Of a DNA stretch of 6,382 bases, positions 1 to 5,946 are shown in pieces. This stretch comes from Actinomycetes bacterium (lineage in GTDB: Bacteria > Actinomycetota > Actinomycetes > Mycobacteriales > Micromonosporaceae), in NCBI GenBank assembly GCA_023437285.1, contig JAEZGP010000156.1, positions 1-6,382 of the forward strand. The letters run 5' to 3'. The notes beneath the pieces are model-generated. The model was given only the letters and a program-made list of their open reading frames with translations. It was not told the origin of the DNA and made no database searches. Every line of letters begins with the position of its first letter. Position 1 is the first letter of the stretch. A program made the position numbers and the translations under genes.

Positions 1-648
1 GGCGTGGGCGAGCCGGTCGGCGTCCCACGCGGCGCGCCGGCGCCACACGGGCAGCGCCGACTGGACGAGCACCTCGTGGCCGTGCCAGCGGCCCGCGTGC
101 CGCACGGCGGGCACCTGCACCTCGCCGAGCGGCAGGGCGGCCAACCGGGTCAGCGCCTGGGTCTCGCGGCGGACCAGGTCGCGGGTGAGCGGGCCCACGC
201 CCAGCTTGGCGAAGCCGATCGTTGTCCCGTCGGGGGCGAGCAGTTGCAGGACCGGCTTGCGGTTGGCGCGGGCGGGGCCGATGTGGACGCTCAGCCGCAG
301 GCCGGCGCCGAGCGCGCCGCACAGGTACGTCTCGATCGTGTCCGGGCCGGCGCTGACCCGCACCCGCGAGCGCAGCAACAGCCGCGACGTGCCGGTCCGC
401 AGGGAGGCGACCACCGCGTCGCGTTTGAGGCGGGCCAGCCGCGCGTGCGGGTGGGCGTAGCGGCGCACGGCGGCGGCCGCGATCCGCCGGTCGTCGGCGG
501 GTACGAGCAGGCGCGGGCGGCGGTGGTCGGGAATGACGAGGAACTCGGTGACCCCCTGCCGGCCGCCGGCCGGGTAGAGCAGGTCGAGCACCTCGTCGAG
601 GTACTGGGCCCGCAGCGCGGCGTCGTCGCTCAGCCGTACGGAACTCAT
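1..648 (-). CDS. Partial CDS: kinase-fold (phosphotransferase-like) protein, N-terminal 216 residues
   Basis: The reading frame starts at an ATG at 648 and stays open for 216 codons to the window edge, so the C-terminus is missing. The start lies inside the stop of the upstream membrane protein gene (ATGA, 648-645), which implies translational coupling; no strong Shine-Dalgarno is seen. Residues 1-110 match nothing I recognise. Residues about 117-200 resemble the N-lobe of the protein-kinase-like/aminoglycoside phosphotransferase fold: two strands with a glycine turn, a strand ending in AKLG (Lys148, a candidate for the phosphate-anchoring lysine), a helix RRETQAL (Glu162, a candidate salt-bridge partner), then a VPAV strand and a hinge-like LVQSALP. 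The catalytic loop would lie beyond the window, so activity cannot be judged. Its position after Wzz- and Wzy-like genes suggests a role in surface polysaccharide assembly or modification. The CDS is confident; the fold is a tentative inference. Confidence 0.8.
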   Translation of the reverse strand, partial: MSSVRLSDDAALRAQYLDEVLDLLYPAGGRQGVTEFLVIPDHRRPRLLVPADDRRIAAAAVRRYAHPHARLARLKRDAVVASLRTGTSRLLLRSRVRVSAGPDTIETYLCGALGAGLRLSVHIGPARANRKPVLQLLAPDGTTIGFAKLGVGPLTRDLVRRETQALTRLAALPLGEVQVPAVRHAGRWHGHEVLVQSALPVWRRRAAWDADRLAHA

Positions 649-2066
649 CGGCGCCCCAGCGCGTTGCGCCACAGCAGGCCGTAGCCGAGAAACAGGAACG
701 CCAGGGGCGTGACCAGCGAGTTGTACCAGAGCATCGCCGCGAACGACGCGACCAGCGCGGCGCAGCCGGCGATGCCGATCGCGGAGTCGTCGCGGCGGAA
801 CCGCCACAGCCCGTACCCGAAAAAGACCACGTAGCCGACTGTGCCGACCAGGCCGTGCGCGAACAGCAACTGCCAGAGCTGGCCGTTGCCGCCGACGGTG
901 AAGTTGCCGCAGCGCGGGCAGTCGGGGCTCTCGCCGACCGTGATGGAGGTGCGTCCGCCGACGGTGTCGCGCGTGGTGCCGAAGCCGATCAGCGGCGACT
1001 CGGCCAGGCCGTCGAGCGCGCGGTTGACGAGGAACAGGCGGACCGCGTTCGATCGCCCGTACTCGAGCCTTTGGCTGACCAGGTCGCCGAGCGGGGTCGC
1101 GCCGACCAGGGCGACCACCGCGAGCGTCGCGACCAGCACCCGCATCGCCAAGCGCCGCCGCCGGCGCACCAGCCGGACCGTCACGTACGCGACGGTGACC
1201 GCCAGGCCCAGCCACAGTCCGCGGTTGAGCGAGTGGATCACCGGGATCACCGCGATCGTGAGGACCAGCGCTCCGGCCGCCTTGGCCAGCGGGGTGCGGG
1301 CCAGCGGCCAGCAGGCCACGACGAACCACCCGACCAGCAGGCACAGGTTGTTGCCCCAGGTATTGGTGTAGCCCCACGGCGCGGCGGGCCGGGCCGACTC
1401 ATGCCCCAGCACATTCATGATCTGCGCGGCGGAGGGGTGCACGAGCGACCGGACGAACCCCTCGGCGCGCAGGTCGGCCGGCAGCAGGCGCTCGACCGGC
1501 GAGGTGAACTCGAAGCCGCCCGCCGCCACCCCCAGCAGGCCGCCGCCGACGGTCAGCACGAACAGCCAGGCCAGCAGCCGCACGAGCGCGGCCTGCTTCA
1601 CCTTCGCGACCGACAGGTTGCCCACGTACAGCAGCAGGACGGTGAGCGCGAGGTACATGCCGAACCGGAACGCGACCGCCGAGACGGCGGTCTGCGCGGC
1701 CCGGTCGACGGTGCCGCTGGCCGCCGAACCCATGGCGGCGGCGCTGACGGCGACGGCGGCGAGGAACAGCAGCCACCAGCCGAACCCGGGCGGCACCCGC
1801 ACCTTTTCGCCCCGGATCAGGCGGCGCAGCAGGATCAGGCCCATCGGCACGGCGGCGACCGCGAAGATCAGTACCCCGAGCCCCAGGGCCCACCACAGCG
1901 GATACAGCGCGCACAGGCCGACGACGGGCCAGCCGTGGCGGATCAGGTCTCCGACCCGGGAGGCGTCCGCCTCGGCCGCCGGCGCGACGGTCGGGGCAGG
2001 GGGGTCGGTGACCGCCGCGCGATGGGCCGCGCCGACAAGACTGCGGGTACGCGGCGGCGCCGTCAT
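645..2066 (-). CDS. O-antigen ligase / polymerase-like polytopic membrane protein (Wzy/WaaL superfamily)
   Basis: A 473-residue integral membrane protein with about 10-12 hydrophobic segments, the clearest near residues 46-80, 95-113, 132-150, 160-182, 240-256, 262-299, 306-325, 400-422, 428-447 and 452-466. Family-like features are the segment RPAAPWGYTNTWGNN (226-240), comparable to the GPF.N..G motif of O-antigen ligases and polymerases; SLNRGLWLGL (279-288), comparable to the S.SRG.W motif; and ESPLIGFG (356-363), which opens a large, probably extracytoplasmic loop before the last three segments. Proteins of this type join or polymerise undecaprenyl-linked glycans at the outer face of the membrane. 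The loop contains a CPRC pair (383-386). A 40-residue Ala/Pro-rich cytoplasmic leader precedes the first membrane segment. The ATG at 2066 overlaps the upstream TGA by 4 bp. The frame continues open upstream to 3839, but that part is antisense-free shadow over the Wzz-like gene. Polymerase and ligase cannot be told apart from sequence alone. Confidence 0.87.
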   Translation of the reverse strand: MTAPPRTRSLVGAAHRAAVTDPPAPTVAPAAEADASRVGDLIRHGWPVVGLCALYPLWWALGLGVLIFAVAAVPMGLILLRRLIRGEKVRVPPGFGWWLLFLAAVAVSAAAMGSAASGTVDRAAQTAVSAVAFRFGMYLALTVLLLYVGNLSVAKVKQAALVRLLAWLFVLTVGGGLLGVAAGGFEFTSPVERLLPADLRAEGFVRSLVHPSAAQIMNVLGHESARPAAPWGYTNTWGNNLCLLVGWFVVACWPLARTPLAKAAGALVLTIAVIPVIHSLNRGLWLGLAVTVAYVTVRLVRRRRRLAMRVLVATLAVVALVGATPLGDLVSQRLEYGRSNAVRLFLVNRALDGLAESPLIGFGTTRDTVGGRTSITVGESPDCPRCGNFTVGGNGQLWQLLFAHGLVGTVGYVVFFGYGLWRFRRDDSAIGIAGCAALVASFAAMLWYNSLVTPLAFLFLGYGLLWRNALGRR

Positions 2067-3772
2067 CGGTTCTGGCGGGGCGCGTCGTCGCCGCGCGTAC
2101 CCGTGGCGGTGTGCGTGCCCGTGGACAGCGGTAGATCGCCGGTCGAGGTCGGGTCGTCGTCCCACAGGTCGACCACGACGGTCGGGTCGTCGGCGGGTAC
2201 GAGGTGCGCCGGCGCCTGATGCGGCGCGGTGGCGCGGACCGGCGGTTTCACCGGCGGCTTGACCGGCGGCTTGACCGGCGGCAGCAGCACCCCGCCGAGC
2301 AACGGGGTACCCACCCTCGCGAACTGCTGCGCGGCGTCGGTGACCTCGGCGACCCGCGACGTGCCGCGCTCGGCGGTGATGATGCCCGCGTCGGCCAGCC
2401 CGGCGAGGCTCTGCGCGTCGGCGCTCGACGCCGTCGACGGGGCGTCGATGACGACGTACTCCGTCTGATCGCACAGCGCGGTGAGCACCGTGCGGACGTC
2501 CTCGCCCTGCAACAGGCCGGCGGCGGTGGCGGTGCCGCCCGTGGTGATGACGCTGAGCCGGGAGTTGCGCTGGCTGGGCTGCAGGGCACTGGTCAGGGTG
2601 GCCCGGCCGGCGAGGACGTCGGTGAAGCCGGGGCCGTCGGCGACGTGGAACAGGGCGCTCAGCGGCGTGGTGGGCGTACCCAGGTCGGGAGCGTGCGCGC
2701 TGACCAGCACGACCTCGCTGCCCGCGCGGGCGAGCGCGTCGGCCAGGTTCGCGGCGACCAGGGTGGACCCCACGCCGGGGTGCGCGTTGCTGACCACGAT
2801 GACCTGGTCGTCCGGCGTGAGCGTGGCCAGCACCTCGTTGCGCAGCCGGTTGAACACCCGGCCGCCGGGGGTGTGCGGGGCGCACAGTTCGGTGGCGCTG
2901 AGGTCCAGCCGGTCGTCGAGCGTCGCGAGCAGCGGTACGCCGGCCCGGCGCGGCAGGTCGGAACCCTGCCGTACGCGTCCGTCGAAGCGCTGCCGGCAGA
3001 TGGCGATGAACAGGCCGAGCAGGAGCCCGAGGACGGCGCCGCTGCCCAGGTAGAGCGGCACGTCGGGCTTGGTGGGGCGGCCCGGCAGCGCGGCGTCGGT
3101 GATGATCTGGCCGCCGTCGGCGGTCATCACGCTGAACTGGTTGAGCCGGTTGCTCATGTTGTTGATCTGGGCGATCAGCGTGGCCTTGCGGGAACGCAGG
3201 TCGGTCATCTCCGCCGAGCCCCGCTCCGCCTCGGAGATCTTGCGGTTGTTGGTGGCGAGCTGGCTGTTCAGCGCCTTGATCTTCGATTCGAGGGAGGCCA
3301 TCTGGTCGTCGATCTCCTGCTGTGCCCGCTGCTGGCGACGGTGCAGGTACGCCTGGGCGAACGCGTGCGAGCCGGCCTGCGCGGCCACGGCGGTCCCGGC
3401 GTGGAACCGGATGCGCAGCACGGCCGTGTTCGGCGGCACGTCGACGCTGACGGCGCCCGCCAGCCGCTGCGGCGATGTAGAGCCGCGCAGCAGGGTGGCC
3501 GCCTCGTTGGCCACGCCGCTGGACCGCACGAGCTGCGCCTCGGTGTCCAGGTTGATCTCGGCCCGGGTCCGCCCGCCCACGACGTTCGCGTCGAGGCTGG
3601 CCACGGGCTGCACCAGCACCGCCGTGGTCGAGGCAAAAACTCTCGGGGTACCCGCGGCGAGCGCGGCCGCTCCGGTGACGCCGACCAGCAGGGCGCTCAC
3701 CACGGTCAGCCAGTGACGTCTGGCCATCGCGAGGTAATCGTTGAGGTCGGCGGCGGGACGGGCGCTCTCCAT
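2063..3772 (-). CDS. Wzz-type polysaccharide copolymerase with degenerate BY-kinase-like domain
   Basis: A 569-residue protein from the ATG at 3772; a GTG at 3778 would add two residues. N-terminal Wzz domain: NDYLAMARRHW, a transmembrane helix (about 21-41), an extracytoplasmic region with a likely coiled coil (about 144-214), a proline motif with prolines spaced by three (230, 233, 236, 239) and a second helix (about 240-260). The cytoplasmic part (about 280-495) has the bacterial tyrosine kinase/ParA-like fold: NAHPGVGSTLVAANLADALA at Walker A, LVSAHAP at Walker A' and YVVIDAP (439-445) at Walker B. Active members have GKS/T and an Asp pair at A and A'; here the lysine is absent (Gly-Ser-Thr, 335-337) and both aspartates are replaced (Ser358, His360). 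The C-terminus is a PPVK repeat followed by an acidic Thr/Asp-rich tail without tyrosines. Family knowledge suggests control of glycan chain length or export; kinase activity is unlikely. It is the first gene of the ATGA-coupled set. Confidence 0.88.
   Translation of the reverse strand: MESARPAADLNDYLAMARRHWLTVVSALLVGVTGAAALAAGTPRVFASTTAVLVQPVASLDANVVGGRTRAEINLDTEAQLVRSSGVANEAATLLRGSTSPQRLAGAVSVDVPPNTAVLRIRFHAGTAVAAQAGSHAFAQAYLHRRQQRAQQEIDDQMASLESKIKALNSQLATNNRKISEAERGSAEMTDLRSRKATLIAQINNMSNRLNQFSVMTADGGQIITDAALPGRPTKPDVPLYLGSGAVLGLLLGLFIAICRQRFDGRVRQGSDLPRRAGVPLLATLDDRLDLSATELCAPHTPGGRVFNRLRNEVLATLTPDDQVIVVSNAHPGVGSTLVAANLADALARAGSEVVLVSAHAPDLGTPTTPLSALFHVADGPGFTDVLAGRATLTSALQPSQRNSRLSVITTGGTATAAGLLQGEDVRTVLTALCDQTEYVVIDAPSTASSADAQSLAGLADAGIITAERGTSRVAEVTDAAQQFARVGTPLLGGVLLPPVKPPVKPPVKPPVRATAPHQAPAHLVPADDPTVVVDLWDDDPTSTGDLPLSTGTHTATGTRGDDAPRQNR
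2234..2281 (-). repeat. 12-bp coding tandem repeat (PPVK x3 plus PPVR)
   Basis: Four consecutive 12-bp units (2281-2270, 2269-2258, 2257-2246, 2245-2234 on the minus strand) encode PPVK, PPVK, PPVK and PPVR, residues 498-513 of the Wzz-like protein. The first two units are identical (CCGCCGGTCAAG); the third differs at two positions and still encodes PPVK. This looks like an extended, positively charged linker between the ATPase-like domain and the acidic tail. Copy number may vary between strains through slippage, which is an inference. Confidence 0.85.
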
Positions 3773-3781
3773 GGGCACGCA

Positions 3782-3788
3782 CCTTTCC
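3782..3788 (-). promoter_or_regulatory. Ribosome binding site that selects the ATG start of the Wzz-like gene
   Basis: On the minus strand GGAAAGG lies 9 nt before the ATG at 3772 but only 3 nt before the alternative in-frame GTG at 3778. The spacing favours the ATG. Confidence 0.6.
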
Positions 3789-3833
3789 GGGCTGAGCGGG
3801 TACGGGGACGCGACGGCCCCGACCGGGCGCCTT

Positions 3834-3850
3834 GGCCACGAAGCGTGGCC
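3834..3850 (-). terminator. Perfect 7-bp GC-rich hairpin between the APS kinase and Wzz-like genes
   Basis: GGCCACG (3834-3840) and CGTGGCC (3844-3850) are perfect inverted repeats around a 3-nt loop. GGGC (3825-3828) and GCCC (3850-3853) could extend the stem past a bulge. On the minus strand the hairpin begins 50 bp after the TAG of the APS kinase gene and ends 62 bp before the Wzz-like ATG. No T-tract follows on either side, so it is a U-less terminator candidate, or a leader structure that tunes read-through into the polysaccharide genes. The remaining 3851-3899 is somewhat AT-richer, but I could not find a convincing -35/-10 pair there. Confidence 0.4.
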
Positions 3851-3899
3851 GCCCAGAGAGGTAAACGGAGGGATGTTCCCGACGTAACGGACTTAGCGG

Positions 3900-5420
3900 C
3901 TAGGTTGCGCGCTGATCCAGCCAGCCTTCCGCGGCGAGGTGGTTCAACACCGCGTCGACCGCCTCGTCGATGTCGATCGTGGACGTGTCGAGCACCAGGT
4001 CAGCGTCGGCCGGAACCTCGTACGGGTCATCCACGCCCGTCATGCCCGTGAGCTGGCCGGCGCGGGCCCGCGCGTACAGGCCCTTGCGGTCGCGCTGCTC
4101 ACACACCGCCAGCGGCGTCGCCACGTGCACCAGGACGAACCCGGCGCCCGCCGCGTGCGCGAGCTGCCGCGCCGTGGCCCGGGCCGCCGCGTACGGGGCG
4201 ATCGGGCAGCACAACGCCAGCCCGCCGTGCCGGGCCGCCTCCGCCGCCACGAACCCGATCCGCCGCACGTTCGTGTCCCGGTCCTCCTTGGAGAACCCCA
4301 GACCTTCCGACAGCCAGCGCCGCACCACGTCCCCGTCCAGCAGCGTGACCGTCCGCTCGCCCGTCTCGGCGAGCACGTCGGCGACCCCGCGGGCCACCGT
4401 CGACTTGCCCGAGCCCGACAGGCCCGTCAGGAACACCACCACGCCGCGCACCCACCGCGGCGGCCGGGCCCGGGTCAGCTCCCGGGCCACCGCCGGGGGC
4501 GTGTGCCACTCCGGCAACGGAACGCCCCGGTCCAACAGGTTGTCGATCTCGGCGGGGGTCAGCGGTACCCGCCGGTGGCGGGGCGGGATGTCGTCGGCGG
4601 CCCGCCACTGCCCGTCCCGGCCGTCGTACGCCAGCTCGCGCGGCAGCAGCGCGCGCGGCCCGCCACCCGAAATCTGCGGGCCGGCCGCGAGCAGGTGCGT
4701 CGCCCCGTACGCGGCCGCCACCCGGGCCCGTACCAGTGCGTCGAGGACCTCGTTGCCCCGGTAGCTCAGAGGCACCGCCACGATCGTGGTCGCCGGCATC
4801 CGGTCCCGGGCCGCCAGGATCGACCGCACCAGGACCTCCGGGGCCAGCCCGTCCGGGCCCGGCTCGGCGACCGGCACGATCAGCAGCACATGTCCCGCGA
4901 TCGTGCGGGCCGCGTACGCGATCTGCGCCAACTGCGGCCGGTGCAACGGGCGGTCCACGACCACGGCGAGCACCCGGCCCTCGGGCAGCATCGCCCGGAT
5001 CTCGTCCGGCGGCCGTCGCAGGTGCGGGAACGGGCCGTGCTCGCCGTCGCCCGCCCGGCGGACCGGTCCCGCCACCCCGCAGAGCCCGTGCCGGGTCGGC
5101 CAGATGTCGCGCGCGTCCAGCGCGGCGATCGGCGCGCCCTCGGGATCGGTGAGGATCAGGACCCGCTTGAGCGGGTTCGTCGGGTCCAGACCGGCGACGA
5201 CGTGCTCGGGAACCTCGAGCGTGACCGGCACGGGCCACGGCGTACCGTCCGCGAGGCGACCCGTACGGGCCATCGTCGCGAGATCGGCCCGGCCCAGGAA
5301 CCCGGTCAACGGTGGCAGCGCACCCATGAGCAGCAACTGGAGGTCGGCCAGTTCACGGGGTCGCGGCGCGTAGGACGGGGCGTCGCGAAGCACCTCGTCG
5401 GGCAGCACCCAGCCGTCCAT
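3900..5420 (-). CDS. cysC: Adenylylsulfate (APS) kinase fused to a catalytically degenerate ATP-sulfurylase-like region
   Basis: A 506-residue fusion in the order sulfurylase-like then APS kinase. Residues about 5-115 match the PUA-like N-domain of ATP sulfurylase (PRELADLQLLLMGALPPLTG, then RLADGTPWPVPVTLEV). Residues about 130-250 follow the sulfurylase catalytic domain, but its QxRNPxHRxH motif reads VVDRPLHRPQ (154-163) and its GRDHAG motif after YGATH (238-242) reads AAGPQI. Residues 284-317 keep the linker (LTPAEIDNLLDRG, then LPEWHTP). Residues 325-500 are an apparently intact APS kinase: P-loop GLSGSGKST (333-341), LDGD (361-364), GFSKEDRDTNVRRIG (375-389) and CEQRDRKGLYARARAG (440-455). 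APS kinase phosphorylates APS with ATP to give PAPS in the cytoplasm, the donor for sulfotransferases. The ATG at 5420 has AAGGGG (5430-5425) 4 nt upstream. The neighbouring glycan genes suggest PAPS supply for a sulfated polymer. The gene is well supported; making APS by itself looks unlikely. Confidence 0.92.
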   Translation of the reverse strand: MDGWVLPDEVLRDAPSYAPRPRELADLQLLLMGALPPLTGFLGRADLATMARTGRLADGTPWPVPVTLEVPEHVVAGLDPTNPLKRVLILTDPEGAPIAALDARDIWPTRHGLCGVAGPVRRAGDGEHGPFPHLRRPPDEIRAMLPEGRVLAVVVDRPLHRPQLAQIAYAARTIAGHVLLIVPVAEPGPDGLAPEVLVRSILAARDRMPATTIVAVPLSYRGNEVLDALVRARVAAAYGATHLLAAGPQISGGGPRALLPRELAYDGRDGQWRAADDIPPRHRRVPLTPAEIDNLLDRGVPLPEWHTPPAVARELTRARPPRWVRGVVVFLTGLSGSGKSTVARGVADVLAETGERTVTLLDGDVVRRWLSEGLGFSKEDRDTNVRRIGFVAAEAARHGGLALCCPIAPYAAARATARQLAHAAGAGFVLVHVATPLAVCEQRDRKGLYARARAGQLTGMTGVDDPYEVPADADLVLDTSTIDIDEAVDAVLNHLAAEGWLDQRAT

Positions 5421-5482
5421 GTCACCCCTTCGTCTTGATGTTCACCGCGACGCTCGACAGTCTCGCAGCCCATCGAGGTGAG

Positions 5483-5509
5483 GTCGACCCCGACGACCCG
5501 TCCTATCAT
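5483..5509 (+). promoter_or_regulatory. Possible promoter of the FmdB-like gene in the divergent intergenic region
   Basis: GTCGAC (5483-5488) and TATCAT (5504-5509) are separated by 15 bp and resemble weak -35 and -10 boxes of a housekeeping sigma factor. They lie about 54 bp before the GTG start. The region 5421-5562 is shared with the divergent APS kinase gene, for which no convincing promoter was found. The spacing is short of the ideal, so this is a weak call. Confidence 0.3.
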
Positions 5510-5549
5510 GTACTGGGCCGCGCCGCGCGCGGGACTGGTCAGCATCGTC

Positions 5550-5556
5550 GGGAGGG
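5550..5556 (+). promoter_or_regulatory. Ribosome binding site that supports the GTG start at 5563
   Basis: GGGAGGG lies 6 nt upstream of the GTG at 5563, a near-ideal distance. It supports GTG as the start; the protein then begins with MPRYEF, the typical N-terminus of the family. Confidence 0.75.
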
Positions 5557-5562
5557 ATCGCC

Positions 5563-5787
5563 GTGCCGAGGTACGAGTTCCGGTGTCGGGCGTGTGGTGA
5601 CACGTTCGAGGTCAACCGCGCTATGGCCGACTCGGCCGCCCCCGCCGCCTGCCCCGCCGGCCACGACGACACCGTCAAGCTCCTCTCCACGGTCGCGGTG
5701 ACCGGCCGCGGTGGATCTTTCAGCGCGCCGTCCCCCGGCCCGGCCGCCTCGGGCGGCGGCTGTTGCGGCGGCTCCTGCGGCTGCTGA
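5563..5787 (+). CDS. FmdB-family small zinc-ribbon protein
   Basis: A 74-residue protein with the FmdB start MPRYEFRCRACG. The first zinc knuckle is Cys8-x2-Cys11. The second is Cys30-x3-His34 (CPAGH) instead of the usual CxxC, a variant I associate with actinobacterial members. The middle (KLLSTVAVTG) is conserved-looking, followed by a Ser/Pro/Gly linker and a Gly/Cys tail (GGGCCGGSCGC) with four more cysteines, which could bind metal. FmdB proteins are named after a putative regulator of a formamidase gene; most, including this one, have no proven role. It is transcribed divergently from the APS kinase gene with 142 bp between the starts, so shared regulation is possible but not shown. The strong ribosome binding site and GTG start make the CDS secure. 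Confidence 0.9.
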   Translation: MPRYEFRCRACGDTFEVNRAMADSAAPAACPAGHDDTVKLLSTVAVTGRGGSFSAPSPGPAASGGGCCGGSCGC

Positions 5788-5807
5788 CCCGCCTTCACCC
5801 GCTGTTC

Positions 5808-5830
5808 GGGCCGGCTACGAGCCGAATCCC
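5808..5830 (+). terminator. Weak hairpin downstream of the FmdB-like gene
   Basis: CGGCT (5812-5816) and AGCCG (5820-5824) form a 5-bp stem with a 3-nt loop, 24 bp after the TGA. GGG (5808-5810) and CCC (5828-5830) could add an outer stem. There is no T-tract. In such GC-rich sequence a stem of this size may be chance. The rest of 5788-5946 shows no gene and no other signal, apart from two copies of CCCACGTA (5841-5848, 5891-5898). Confidence 0.25.
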
Positions 5831-5946
5831 GCCCGGATCACCCACGTAGCGGCAACGTCCGCCCCGGCGCGCGCCCCGCTCGAGTGACCTCCCACGTACC
5901 CGGCGGCTCCGGCCGGCGCGTGGGCACCCGCACAGCCTCAGCGTGG

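Noticed and set aside
4..684. Plus-strand open frame at the left edge
   Set aside because: It is antisense to the ATGA-coupled partial gene, whose translation has a balanced composition and kinase-fold-like motifs; the plus-strand product is Arg/Gly/Ala-rich.
2067..3839. N-terminal extension of the Wzy-like frame up to 3839, giving a 1064-residue protein
   Set aside because: The extension overlaps the whole Wzz-like gene in another frame and is Arg/Gly/Pro-rich. The ATG at 2066 overlapping the upstream stop is the better start.
3874..3887. Possible operator GTT...AAC (GTTCCCGACGTAAC) upstream of the Wzz-like gene
   Set aside because: Only the outer three bases and one inner pair are symmetrical, which is expected by chance.
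3860..3899. ECF-type promoter with GGGAAC upstream of the Wzz-like gene
   Set aside because: The only following CGTT is about 7 bp away, far from the 16-18 bp needed.
855..5438. Long plus-strand open frames antisense to the four minus-strand genes (such as 855-2219, 2204-4051 and 3939-5438)
   Set aside because: They are low-complexity Arg/Gly/Ala/Pro-rich translations, typical shadows of GC-rich genes. The minus-strand frames show recognisable domains.
5442..5798. Minus-strand open frame opposite the FmdB-like gene
   Set aside because: It covers the zinc-ribbon gene, which has a strong ribosome binding site and family motifs. The opposite frame has neither.
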